44,183 nucleotides of DNA from JALZAA01 sp046724655 (GTDB lineage Bacteria; Actinomycetota; Acidimicrobiia; IMCC26256; JACDBD01), in the NCBI GenBank assembly GCA_046724655.1, contig JBKOWY010000104.1, positions 1 through 44,183 on the forward strand, written 5' to 3'. The position numbers and the translations under genes are program-made. Shown here in pieces: positions 26,975 to 34,481 of the stretch. The notes beneath the pieces are model-generated. The model did no database searches. It worked only from the letters and a program-made list of their open reading frames with translations, and was not told the DNA's origin. Positions within the stretch are counted from its first letter, which is position 1; each line of letters opens with the position of its first letter.

Positions 26975-27337
26975 GTGGCCAGGGTGAAGCGTTCCGTCCA
27001 AGGGAAGAAGCATCGCCGCGCCGTGCTGCAGGCGGCGTCGGGCTACTCCGGCGCGAAGAGCAGAGGCTTCAAGAAGGCCAACGAGCAGCTGATGCGCTCG
27101 CGGCGATACGCCTACCGAGACCGCCGCGCCCGCAAAGGTGAGTTCCGCCGGCTCTGGATCGTGCGCATCAATGCCGCCTGTCGCCAGCACGACATCTCGT
27201 ACTCGCGTTTCGTCGCCGGGCTCCGGGCGGCCGGCATCGACATCGACCGCAAGATCCTCGCCGATCTCGCGGTCAACGATGCGGCCGCGTTCGGCGCGCT
27301 CGTGGCGACCGCGCGCGAGGCGCACCAAGCGGCCTGA
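26975..27337 (+). CDS. rplT: 50S ribosomal protein L20
   Basis: A 120-aa basic protein and an early 50S assembly factor. It begins ARVKRSVQGKKHRR and contains GYSGAKSRGFKKANEQ, RDRRARKGEFRRLWI and NAACRQHDISYSRF. GTG 26975 follows GGAGG at 26963-26967. The frame extends upstream to 26918 through hairpin 2 without homology, so it is not used. Seven bases separate its stop from the methyltransferase gene. Confidence 0.97.
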   Translation: MARVKRSVQGKKHRRAVLQAASGYSGAKSRGFKKANEQLMRSRRYAYRDRRARKGEFRRLWIVRINAACRQHDISYSRFVAGLRAAGIDIDRKILADLAVNDAAAFGALVATAREAHQAA

Positions 27338-27344
27338 ACTCGCC

Positions 27345-28139
27345 GTGCCGGCGCTCGGTCCCCGGCACCACCGCGTTCGGCGGCTGCGGAACCTGATTCG
27401 TGACCCTCGAGGGCGTCGAGACGAGCGTGCGTTCGTCGTCGAAGGTCCCCGCGGCGTCGACGCAGCAATCGACCGCGGTGCGACGCTCGAAAGCGCATAC
27501 GTCGGCCCGGGCGCGGCCCGCGCGTTCAACGCATTGACGGATCGGCTACGGACCCTCGACGTGCCCATCTACGAGCTCAAGGAAGGGGTGCTCGAGCGGA
27601 TCGGTGACACGGTGACCCCGCAGCCGGTACTCGCGGTTGCATCGATGACGCGTCCTGAGCTCGACGAGCTGGATCGTGACCGTCTGGTTCTCGTGGCGGT
27701 GACGGTGCGCGATCCCGGCAACGCGGGCACGTTGCTGCGCAGCGCGGAGGCGGCGGGAGCCGCAGGAGTAGTGTTCTGCGGCAATTCGGTGGACCCGCAT
27801 GCCCCGAAAGTGGTGCGATCGTCGGCCGGAGCGGTGTTCGGAGTTCCCGTAGTAGAGGCGGACGATCCGGTGAAGGTGCTCGACGCGCTCAGCCGCCACG
27901 GACGGCGGCGCCTCGCAGCGGCTGCGTCGGGCGGCGAGGACTTCGACCGGGTCGATCTCACGGGCGGGGTCGCGATCGTGCTCGGCAACGAGGCCGCCGG
28001 GCTGCCCGTCGGGCTCGACGATCATCTCGACGCACGGGTCACCATCCCGATCGAACCGCCCGCCGAGTCACTGAACGTCGGCATGGCGGGCACGGTGCTG
28101 GCGTTCGAGGCCGTCCGGCAGCGGCGGGCCGCGCCGTGA
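27345..28139 (+). CDS. SpoU/TrmH-family RNA 2'-O-methyltransferase
   Basis: A 264-aa SPOUT methyltransferase, most like the 23S rRNA 2'-O-methyltransferases found after rplT in many actinobacteria. The N-terminal substrate-binding domain (about 1-105) has EGPRGVDAAIDRG. The SPOUT trefoil-knot domain has RDPGNAGTLLRSAEAAGA (motif 1), IVLGNEAAGLP (motif 2) and IPIEPPAESLNVGMAGTV (motif 3). The exact rRNA position modified cannot be told from sequence. The stop overlaps the pheS GTG as GTGA. Confidence 0.92.
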   Translation: MPALGPRHHRVRRLRNLIRDPRGRRDERAFVVEGPRGVDAAIDRGATLESAYVGPGAARAFNALTDRLRTLDVPIYELKEGVLERIGDTVTPQPVLAVASMTRPELDELDRDRLVLVAVTVRDPGNAGTLLRSAEAAGAAGVVFCGNSVDPHAPKVVRSSAGAVFGVPVVEADDPVKVLDALSRHGRRRLAAAASGGEDFDRVDLTGGVAIVLGNEAAGLPVGLDDHLDARVTIPIEPPAESLNVGMAGTVLAFEAVRQRRAAP

Positions 28140-29179
28140 ACCTCGACGAAGCGCAGCGGCTCCTCGACAAGGCGGGAGAGGACGCGGGCCACGCCGCAGC
28201 GACTGCAACGAGCCTCGACAACCTCGCCGACCTCGAGCGCCGGTACGTGGGCCGCCGGTCACCCGCCGCGGTCGTCACCGAGGCCATCAAGACCCTGCCC
28301 GTCGATGACCGGCGCGCCGCGGGCAAGGCGGTGTCCGGCTACAAGGCGGCGATCGCCGAGGCGATCGAGCGTCGTCGTGCGGCAATCGCAGAGGGCGGCG
28401 GAGAACCCGCGGGCGAGCGTCTCGACCTGAGCATGGGCAGTCACGGTCGCACCCGTGGCCATCTGCACCTCGTCACCCAGGTCCAGCGCGAGCTGGAGGA
28501 CATCTTCGCCGGACTCGGGTATCGCGTCGCCGAGGGCCCCGAGGTCGAGGACGACTGGCACAACTTCGAGGCGCTCAACATCCCACCCGCCCATCCGGCC
28601 CGCTCGATGCAGGACACGCTGTACGTGCGGCTCGGGGGGGAAGAGCAGGTGATGCTGCGCACGCACACCTCGCCCGTGCAGATTCGCACCATGGAGACGA
28701 ACGAGCCCCCGATCTACGTCGTCGCGCCGGGTCGCACCTACCGCAACGAGACCCTCGACGCCCGCCATTCACCGGTCTTCCACCAGATCGAGTGCCTGGC
28801 GGTCGACCACGACATCACACTCGCCGACCTGTTCGGAACAATCGAGGTGTTCGTCAAGCGGCTGTTCGACGACGAGTCGGTGCGCACGCGTTTCCGCTCC
28901 GACTACTTCCCGTACACCGAGCCGTCGGCCGAGCTCGCGGTGAGTTGCGTCTTCTGTCACGGCGAGGGCTGCCGCGTGTGCTCCGACACGGGATGGATCG
29001 AGCTCGGCGGCTGCGGGATGGTCGACCCCAACGTCTTCGAAGCGGTCGGTTACGACCCGGAGGAGTGGCAGGGCTTCGCGTTCGGATTCGGGCTCGAGCG
29101 CATCGCGATGATCCGCTACGGCATCGACGAGATCCGCAGGTTCTTCGACAACGACGTCCGCTTCCTCACTCGGTACTGA
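28136..29179 (+). CDS. pheS: Phenylalanine-tRNA ligase alpha subunit
   Basis: Class II synthetase catalytic subunit, 347 aa. The N-terminal coiled-coil tRNA-binding region (about 1-90) is followed by the core with motif 2 region LRTHTSPVQIRTM, FHQIECLAVD, and motif 3 GFGLERIAMIRYGIDEIR. A four-cysteine segment CVFCHGEGCRVC (about 268-282) is common in PheS of this lineage and may bind zinc. GTG 28136 overlaps the methyltransferase stop. pheT follows only after a 114-bp structured spacer. No T-box is seen upstream. Confidence 0.97.
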   Translation: MNLDEAQRLLDKAGEDAGHAAATATSLDNLADLERRYVGRRSPAAVVTEAIKTLPVDDRRAAGKAVSGYKAAIAEAIERRRAAIAEGGGEPAGERLDLSMGSHGRTRGHLHLVTQVQRELEDIFAGLGYRVAEGPEVEDDWHNFEALNIPPAHPARSMQDTLYVRLGGEEQVMLRTHTSPVQIRTMETNEPPIYVVAPGRTYRNETLDARHSPVFHQIECLAVDHDITLADLFGTIEVFVKRLFDDESVRTRFRSDYFPYTEPSAELAVSCVFCHGEGCRVCSDTGWIELGGCGMVDPNVFEAVGYDPEEWQGFAFGFGLERIAMIRYGIDEIRRFFDNDVRFLTRY

Positions 29180-29191
29180 GCAGTTCCTTTG

Positions 29192-29212
29192 GTCGCGCTC
29201 GCAAGCTCGCCG
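29192..29212 (+). repeat. Short intergenic repeat, copy 1
   Basis: GTCGCGCTCGCAAGCTCG (29192-29209), in the pheS-pheT spacer, matches 17 of 18 bases of the reverse complement of 32145-32162, upstream of the Clp_N gene. The core contains the self-complementary GCTCGCAAGCTCGC-like stretch. It is possibly a dispersed genomic element. Confidence 0.4.
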
Positions 29213-29237
29213 CTCCAGCCCACCATCGTCTCGGTAC

Positions 29238-29260
29238 GGCGGCCGGGGGACCCGGCCGCC
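29238..29260 (+). terminator. Strong GC hairpin in the pheS-pheT spacer
   Basis: GGCGGCCGGG (29238-29247), loop GGA, CCCGGCCGCC (29251-29260): ten perfect pairs. No T-run follows (TGTCTGAGG), so it is at best an atypical terminator. It could equally be an mRNA-processing or stability element. It lies 34 bases upstream of pheT. Confidence 0.4.
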
Positions 29261-29281
29261 TGTCTGAGGTGCCCCTTTCAC

Positions 29282-29287
29282 TAGGTT
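29282..29287 (+). promoter_or_regulatory. Candidate -10 box for leaderless pheT
   Basis: TAGGTT (TANNNT form) ends six bases before the pheT ATG, the spacing typical of leaderless transcripts. No convincing -35 or Shine-Dalgarno is seen; AGG at 29283-29285 is the only purine run. Confidence 0.4.
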
Positions 29288-29293
29288 CGCCGT

Positions 29294-31684
29294 ATGCGTG
29301 TTCCGCTGTCCTGGATCCGGGACTTCACTCCGGTCGAGGCGCCGGTCGACGAGATCGTCGCCGCCCTGAACCAGCTCGGTCTCGAGGTCGAGGCGGTCGA
29401 AGAACCCGGCCGCGACGTCGCGGGCGTCGTGGCCGCACGTGTGCTCGGCGTCGAGCCCCATCCCAACGCCGACAAGCTCACGGTCGTCGACGTCGACTAC
29501 GGGAGTGGCTCGACCCGGGTCGTCTGCGGCGCGCGCAACGTCGCCGCCGGCGACATCGTGCCGTACGCGCCTGCGGGTGCGCGCCTCCCCGAGCTCGGCG
29601 CCCTCGAGCGCAGGACCATCCGCGGCGTCGAGTCGGACGGCATGCTCCTCGCCCCCGACGAGCTCGGCCTCGGCGACGATCACGAGGGCATCGTGCACCT
29701 GGATCGCACCACCGAAGCGGGTGCCGATGTGCGTCGGCTGCTGGCCCTCGATGACGTGATCTTCGATCTGTCCATCACGCCGAACCGGCCCGACGCCATG
29801 TGCATCGTGGGGGTCGCGCGGGAGCTCGCGGCGCATTTCACCTTGCCCCTGCACGTGCCCGAGGCCCACGCGCCGACCGACCCCGCCGTGAAGTCGGACA
29901 TCACGGTCCGCGTCGAGGCGCCGGACCGGTGCCCTCGCTACGTCGCGCGAGTCGCGCAGGTGACGATGGGCGCGTCACCGGCATGGCTCACGCAACGGCT
30001 GGTGAAGGCGGGCATGCGACCGATCAGCAACGTGGTCGACGTCACCAACTACGTGCTGCTCGAGCGCAATCAGCCTCTGCACGCGTTCGACCTGGACCGG
30101 CTCGGCGGCCGCGGGATCCTCGTGCGCCTTGCCGAGCGGGGCGAGCGGATCACGACGCTCGATGGTGTCGAGCGTGAGCTCGAGCCGGAGGACCTGCTGA
30201 TCTGCGACGGCGACGGCGTGCCGCAGGCGATCGCCGGGATCATGGGCGGGGGAACGTCCGAGGTCTCCGACGCCACCAAGACCATTCTCCTCGAAGCCGC
30301 GTACTTCGAGCGCATGGGTATCGCGCGCACCTCGAAGCGGCTCAGGCTGCGTTCGGAGTCGAGCGCCCGCTTCGAGCGCGGCATCGACCCGAACGGCGTC
30401 GCCGAGCACGCCGAGCGGGCGATGGAGCTGTTCGCGGAGGTTGCGGGGGCGCGGGTCGCGCCCGACGTCGTCGACGAGTACCCACGACCGATCGAACCGG
30501 CGCGGATCCGGGTCCGCACGAGCAAGGTGAACCGGGTGCTCGGGACGAGCCTCACGGATCGCGAGATCCTCGACGCGCTCGGACCATTGGGGATCGAGGT
30601 CTCGGGATCGGGCGACGACATCACCGCCGTCGCACCCACGTTCCGTCCCGACCTCGAGCGCGAGATCGACATCGTCGAGGAGATCGCCCGGCGCATCGGC
30701 TTCGCTTCCATCGGCCGGACGGTGGCCAGGCCAGACGAGCAAGTCGGCAGGCTCACGCGGTCGCAGCGGGAACGCCGCCTGGTGGCCGACGCCCTCGTCG
30801 GCGCGGGGTTGGCGGAGGCGGTGACGATCCCGCTCGTCGCCCGCGCCGACCTCGAACGCGCCGGCGCGCTGGTCGACCGGGCGGTGGAAGCGGCGAACCC
30901 ATTGCGTGCCGAGGAGTCGGTGCTGCGCACGAGGATCCTGCCCGGCTTGCTGCGCGCCGTTGCGTTCAATCGGGCGCACGGCATTACCGACGTGGCACTG
31001 TTCGAGATGGGCCGGGTGTTCCTGGCGCCGACGTCGAAGGACGCCGTCGTGCCCGAGGAGCGGCTGCACATTGCCGCGGTGCTCACCGGCGACGTCCGCC
31101 GCCAACCCGTCGAGCCCGACCGTCCCGTCGATCCCTACGACGCCGTCGACATCGTCAGCGAGGTCCTCGACGCGTTGGAGATCGCCGACGGGAAGGCGCA
31201 GCCGGCGACACCTCCCGGGTTCGACCCGGCGCGGGCCGCAGCCGTCGTCGTCGACGGCAGGGATGTGGGCGCGTTGGGCGAGGTCGCGGCGGCGGCGCTC
31301 GCCGCGCTCGACCTGGCGCCGCCCGTCGTGGCTCTCGAGGTCGACCTCGACGAGCTGCTCGGCGCTCGTCGTCGTGACCGCACGTTCCGGCCGCCGTCCC
31401 CGTACCCACGGTCCAGCATCGACCTCGCGTTCGTGGTTGACGAGGACGTCCCCGCCGGAGCGGTCGCCGCGACGCTTCAGGGAGCCGCGGGCGACCTCCT
31501 CGAGGACGTCCGGTTCTTCGACGTGTTCCGTTCGGAGGCGCTGGGCCCGGGGCGCAAGAGCCTCGCCTTCAACCTGCGCCTCCGCGCACCTGACCGGACG
31601 CTCACCGACAACGAGGTCGGGGAGATCAGGAGGCGCTGCGTCGACGCCGTCGCCCGTGAGCACGGCGGCGAGCTGCGAGGCTGA
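29294..31684 (+). CDS. pheT: Phenylalanine-tRNA ligase beta subunit
   Basis: A 796-aa structural/editing subunit. Domains in order: N-terminal region MRVPLSWIRDF; EMAP-like tRNA-binding OB fold (about 40-150, HPNADKLTVVDVDYG); B3/4 editing domain (about 210-380, SNVVDVTNYVLLE and GIMGGGTSEV); B5 domain (about 400-480); the class II-like core (about 490-690); and the C-terminal FDX-ACB anticodon-binding domain (about 700-796, YPRSSIDLAFVVDEDVPAG). Length and domain set are complete. It may have its own leaderless promoter, unusual for a gene normally coupled to pheS. Confidence 0.97.
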   Translation: MRVPLSWIRDFTPVEAPVDEIVAALNQLGLEVEAVEEPGRDVAGVVAARVLGVEPHPNADKLTVVDVDYGSGSTRVVCGARNVAAGDIVPYAPAGARLPELGALERRTIRGVESDGMLLAPDELGLGDDHEGIVHLDRTTEAGADVRRLLALDDVIFDLSITPNRPDAMCIVGVARELAAHFTLPLHVPEAHAPTDPAVKSDITVRVEAPDRCPRYVARVAQVTMGASPAWLTQRLVKAGMRPISNVVDVTNYVLLERNQPLHAFDLDRLGGRGILVRLAERGERITTLDGVERELEPEDLLICDGDGVPQAIAGIMGGGTSEVSDATKTILLEAAYFERMGIARTSKRLRLRSESSARFERGIDPNGVAEHAERAMELFAEVAGARVAPDVVDEYPRPIEPARIRVRTSKVNRVLGTSLTDREILDALGPLGIEVSGSGDDITAVAPTFRPDLEREIDIVEEIARRIGFASIGRTVARPDEQVGRLTRSQRERRLVADALVGAGLAEAVTIPLVARADLERAGALVDRAVEAANPLRAEESVLRTRILPGLLRAVAFNRAHGITDVALFEMGRVFLAPTSKDAVVPEERLHIAAVLTGDVRRQPVEPDRPVDPYDAVDIVSEVLDALEIADGKAQPATPPGFDPARAAAVVVDGRDVGALGEVAAAALAALDLAPPVVALEVDLDELLGARRRDRTFRPPSPYPRSSIDLAFVVDEDVPAGAVAATLQGAAGDLLEDVRFFDVFRSEALGPGRKSLAFNLRLRAPDRTLTDNEVGEIRRRCVDAVAREHGGELRG

Positions 31685-31687
31685 GAC

Positions 31688-32095
31688 GTGCCCTTCGTCC
31701 ACCGGGTTCGTCCCCGTTACGCCGAGGTCGATGCGCAAGGGGTCGTGTTCAATGCGCACTGGCTCACGTACTTCGACGAGGCCTGCACGCGCTGGTTCGA
31801 CGCCATGGGCTTCGACCCGCCCGAGGCGTTCTTCCGCGACTTCGACCTGATGCTGGTGAAGGCGGTGGTCGAATGGCAGGGCCCGGCAGGATTCGACGAG
31901 CCCGTCGACATCGCGGTCGAGACGGCACGTCTGGGCAACGCCTCGTTCGACGTCCGGTACAGCGCAGCGGTTGGCGAGCGGCCCGTCTGCGTCGGGGTCG
32001 TGACGTACGTCAGCGTGAAGCCGGGCACCCACGACTCGGCTCCCGTCCCGGACGCGCTCCGGGACCGACTTCAAGACGCGCACATCGGGTCATAG
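31688..32095 (+). CDS. Hot-dog fold acyl-CoA thioesterase (4-HBT/YbgC-like)
   Basis: A 135-aa single hot-dog domain. RPRYAEVDAQGVVFNAHWLTYFDEA matches the 4-hydroxybenzoyl-CoA thioesterase/YbgC signature, with catalytic Asp15 in EVDAQGVV. VEWQGPAGFDEPV and ASFDVRYSA follow. The substrate is probably an acyl-CoA but is undetermined. GTG 31688 lies three bases after pheT, so it is co-transcribed. No Tol-Pal gene is nearby, unlike proteobacterial ybgC. Confidence 0.9.
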   Translation: MPFVHRVRPRYAEVDAQGVVFNAHWLTYFDEACTRWFDAMGFDPPEAFFRDFDLMLVKAVVEWQGPAGFDEPVDIAVETARLGNASFDVRYSAAVGERPVCVGVVTYVSVKPGTHDSAPVPDALRDRLQDAHIGS

Positions 32096-32108
32096 CCTTG
32101 GGCGCGGC

Positions 32109-32136
32109 GGTGACGCCGGCTTTGCCGACCGTCACC
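32109..32136 (+). promoter_or_regulatory. Hairpin upstream of the Clp_N gene
   Basis: GGTGACG (32109-32115) pairs with CGTCACC (32130-32136), with an inner CGGC/GCCG stem around TTT. It lies in the 77-bp gap after the thioesterase gene. No T-run follows. It could be a weak terminator or a 5' leader element. Confidence 0.35.
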
Positions 32137-32140
32137 GCAA

Positions 32141-32162
32141 AGCCCGAGCTTGCGAGGGCGAC
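32141..32162 (-). repeat. Short intergenic repeat, copy 2 (inverted)
   Basis: The reverse complement of 32145-32162 reads GTCGCCCTCGCAAGCTCG, 17 of 18 identical to the copy at 29192-29209. It sits directly before the AAGGAG ribosome site of the Clp_N gene. Confidence 0.4.
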
Positions 32163-32172
32163 AAGGAGATCA

Positions 32173-32658
32173 ATGTTCGAGCGGTTCACGGATCGCGCCC
32201 GCCGGGTTGTCGTGCTGGCCCAGGAGGAAGCGCGCCTGCTGAACCACAGCTCCATCGGCACCGAGCACCTGCTGCTCGGGATCGTCCACGAGGGTCAGGG
32301 GGTAGCGGCCCGAACCCTCGAATCGCTCGACATCCGGCTCGCCGCCGTGCGCCATGCCGTCGAGCGGGAACTGACGCGTGGCACCTCTCCGCCGGTCGGT
32401 GCTCCCCAGTTCACGCCGCGCGCCAAGCAAGCCCTCGAAGACTCGCTACGCGAGTCGCTGCAGCTCGGCCACAACTACATCGGTACCGAGCATCTCCTGC
32501 TCGGACTGCTCCGGAACGACGAGAGCGTGGCCGCCAGTGTGTTGCACGAGCTCGGCTTGACGTTCGACCGCGCCCGCGAGCAAGTCGTCGCCGTGCTCGC
32601 TGATCGCCCCGTGCCCCCCGACGAAAGCGGCGTTCACCGCCTCCCGGACCAGCCGTAG
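32173..32658 (+). CDS. Stand-alone Clp N-terminal (Clp_N/ClpR) domain protein
   Basis: A 161-aa protein consisting of little more than a double Clp_N repeat. Repeat 1 (about 1-65) has MFERFTDRARRVVVLAQEEA and IGTEHLLLGIVHEGQG; repeat 2 (about 75-145) has FTPRAKQALEDSLRES and IGTEHLLLGLLRNDES. It closely resembles the N-terminus of ClpC but has no AAA+ modules; the frame ends at a normal stop and the next gene is on the other strand. Such proteins may bind ClpC substrates or adaptors; no function is proven. ATG 32173 follows AAGGAG at 32163-32168. Confidence 0.9.
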   Translation: MFERFTDRARRVVVLAQEEARLLNHSSIGTEHLLLGIVHEGQGVAARTLESLDIRLAAVRHAVERELTRGTSPPVGAPQFTPRAKQALEDSLRESLQLGHNYIGTEHLLLGLLRNDESVAASVLHELGLTFDRAREQVVAVLADRPVPPDESGVHRLPDQP

Positions 32659-32662
32659 CGAG

Positions 32663-33025
32663 TTACGTCGACGCCGTTCGGCAAGAGGCCCGGCCGACGG
32701 CCGCCATCCGGTCGCGATCCCGGTTGACGACCTCGAGCTCGGCGAGGCCAGCGTCGCCGTCGATCGTGACCTGAGCGTCGACGGTCTCGCCGTCCGTGAC
32801 CATGCCGACGAACTTCAGCTCCATCTCGCCATGGGCGAGGAAGTCCTCGCCCCATTCGTCGAGCAGCATTCCGTACGCAGGTCCCGCAACCTGCATGCCC
32901 TGCGCGACCAGGCCCGGCAGCCCGAGCCGGCTGGCTTCATCGGCGTCGGAGTGGAAGTTGCCGCGCCGTGAATACGCCCGGAGCAGCTCGGCCGTCAGCA
33001 GCAGCTCGCGCCGGTGCGTGCTCAT
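32663..33025 (-). CDS. MaoC-like hot-dog dehydratase-domain protein
   Basis: A 120-aa single hot-dog protein. SRRGNFHSDADEASRLGLPGLVAQGMQVAG corresponds to the hydratase-2 region of MaoC proteins (usually GDxNPxHxD): the Asn, His and second Asp positions remain, but the usual catalytic Asp is not visible. ATG 33025 overlaps the stop of the next minus-strand gene upstream (ATGA), so the two are co-translated and may form a heterodimer like two-subunit (3R)-hydroxyacyl dehydratases. The frame open beyond 33025 is a shadow. It ends four bases from the convergent Clp_N gene. Confidence 0.8.
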   Translation of the reverse strand: MSTHRRELLLTAELLRAYSRRGNFHSDADEASRLGLPGLVAQGMQVAGPAYGMLLDEWGEDFLAHGEMELKFVGMVTDGETVDAQVTIDGDAGLAELEVVNRDRDRMAAVGRASCRTAST

Positions 33026-33423
33026 TGCTCGCAGAATGTCGCCGTCGACGTCCAGAGCGGGGCGCCGTCGGGCAGGGTTACGGTCGCGTGCACGACCGCG
33101 TACTCCCGACCACGCTTCTGGTGGCGCTCCGAGACGGTCCCGGTCACCCCGAGCTCCGTGCCCGCCTCGGCCCGGCCGTGGCAGACCAGTCGCTGGGCTG
33201 TGTGGAGCAGGGGCCGCGTGGCGACGGTCTGGAAGAGCAGGATCGTGAGGTTGGCGGCGATGGGCGGATAGAGGGCGCCCTGGCGGAGAGCCCGGTGGTC
33301 GACACCTGCCGAGGCCCAATAGCGCTCGTTGGCGGCGGGGGAGACCGTGATCCGGAGGGGGCCGAGCTGCGTGCCGGCATCGGCACCCCCGAAGGGCGCG
33401 GCCGCAGTCCCGGTTCTATGCAT
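33022..33423 (-). CDS. Hot-dog/FAS1-like dehydratase-domain protein, partner of the following MaoC-like gene
   Basis: A 133-aa protein resembling the N-terminal hot-dog half of MaoC-family dehydratases: LRITVSPAANERYWASAGVDH, GALYPPIAANLTILLFQT and GTVSERHQKRGREYAVVHATV. It lacks an obvious catalytic pair and would need the second hot-dog gene, with which its stop overlaps. ATG at 33423 is 20 bp from the argC ATG on the opposite strand and has no Shine-Dalgarno, so its mRNA is probably leaderless. The exact start is inferred. The substrate is unknown, perhaps a beta-hydroxyacyl-CoA. Confidence 0.75.
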   Translation of the reverse strand: MHRTGTAAAPFGGADAGTQLGPLRITVSPAANERYWASAGVDHRALRQGALYPPIAANLTILLFQTVATRPLLHTAQRLVCHGRAEAGTELGVTGTVSERHQKRGREYAVVHATVTLPDGAPLWTSTATFCEQ

Positions 33424-33443
33424 TGGCGTGTATAGTATGCATC
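33418..33443. promoter_or_regulatory. Divergent leaderless promoter region with two ATGCAT half-sites (candidate ARG box)
   Basis: On the plus strand TATAGT (33431-33436) ends seven bases before the argC ATG. On the minus strand TACTAT (33437-33432) ends eight bases before the opposite ATG at 33423. The two -10 boxes overlap by five bases. Perfect ATGCAT palindromes lie at 33418-33423 and 33437-33442, 19 bp apart. They resemble the ATGCAT/TTGCAT half-sites I recall for Streptomyces ARG boxes. ArgR, encoded in the operon, is the likely ligand. Confidence 0.55.
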
Positions 33444-34481
33444 ATGGCGTATCGAGCCGGCGTGGTCGGAGCCTCAGGCTACACAGGGGCCGAGCTGCTG
33501 CGGCTGCTGGCCGGGCATCCGGAGATCGAGGTCGTCCACGTGACGGCCGACTCGAACGCGGGCGTCACGGTCGCGAGCTTGTACCCGTCGCTGGAGAGCG
33601 CGTATCCCCGGGCCGAGTACGCCCCGTTCGAGGCCCGTGATCTCGCCGGACTGGATGTTGTCTTCCTCGCACTCCCGCACAGCGAGTCGCAGCGTGTGGT
33701 CCCCGAGCTCGAGAAGAGTGTCGCCCACATCGTCGATCTGGGGGCCGACTTCCGGCTTCCGGCGCCGGTGTATGAGCGCTGGTACGGCCGGCCGCATGCC
33801 GCGCCCGAGCTGCTCGACGGCTTCGCGTTCGGGCTGCCCGAGCTCTTCCGTGATGCCGTGGTCCGCCGGCCGCACGTCGCCGCGCCCGGCTGCTATCCGA
33901 CCGCGGCGGCGCTCGCGCTCGCTCCGTTGCTCACCGGCGGACTCGTCGCAGCGGCCGGGATCGTCGTCGACGCCATGTCAGGCGTGTCGGGGCGGGGACG
34001 CGGCCTGTCATCGCCGAGCCTCTACTCGGAGGCCAACGAGAGCGTCGGCGCCTACGGGCTGCTCACACACCGGCACACGGGGGAGATGGAATGGGCGCTC
34101 GGCGAGGCTGCAGGAAAGGACGTCCAACTGCTGTTCACGCCGCACCTCGTCCCGCTGACGCGTGGACTCCTCGCGACGTGCCACGCCCGTCCGGCGGTGG
34201 ACGGGCTCTCCACGGCCGGGCTGCTCGAGCACTTCAAGGCGTTCTACACGGGCGAGCCGTTCGTCGCCGTGCCGGACGAGCCATCGCCGACCAAGGCCAC
34301 CCTCGGATCGAACGCGGCCCACGTGACCGTTCGCTTCGACGAACGCACCGGCTCCGTGCTGGCGCTGTGTGCGCTCGACAACCTCGTCAAGGGCGCGTCG
34401 GGACAGGCCGTGCAGTGCGCCAACCTCGTCCTCGGCTTGCCGGAAACGACCGGGCTCACGGCGGTCGGGATGATGCCATGA
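33444..34481 (+). CDS. argC: N-acetyl-gamma-glutamyl-phosphate reductase
   Basis: NADPH-dependent third step of arginine synthesis, 345 aa. The N-terminal Rossmann motif is VVGASGYTGAELLRLL; the catalytic Cys150 is in APGCYPTAAALALAPL; SGVSGRGRG and FTPHLVPLTRGLLATC follow. ATG 33444 gives the family N-terminus. There is no ribosome site, and TATAGT ends seven bases upstream, so a leaderless transcript is likely. It is the first gene of an eight-gene arg operon; the stop overlaps argJ (ATGA). Confidence 0.97.
   Translation: MAYRAGVVGASGYTGAELLRLLAGHPEIEVVHVTADSNAGVTVASLYPSLESAYPRAEYAPFEARDLAGLDVVFLALPHSESQRVVPELEKSVAHIVDLGADFRLPAPVYERWYGRPHAAPELLDGFAFGLPELFRDAVVRRPHVAAPGCYPTAAALALAPLLTGGLVAAAGIVVDAMSGVSGRGRGLSSPSLYSEANESVGAYGLLTHRHTGEMEWALGEAAGKDVQLLFTPHLVPLTRGLLATCHARPAVDGLSTAGLLEHFKAFYTGEPFVAVPDEPSPTKATLGSNAAHVTVRFDERTGSVLALCALDNLVKGASGQAVQCANLVLGLPETTGLTAVGMMP

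Noticed and set aside
27900..28136. T-box or Phe leader upstream of pheS
   Set aside because: pheS overlaps the preceding gene by four bases and no T-box core (AGGGUGGNACCGCG-like) is present.
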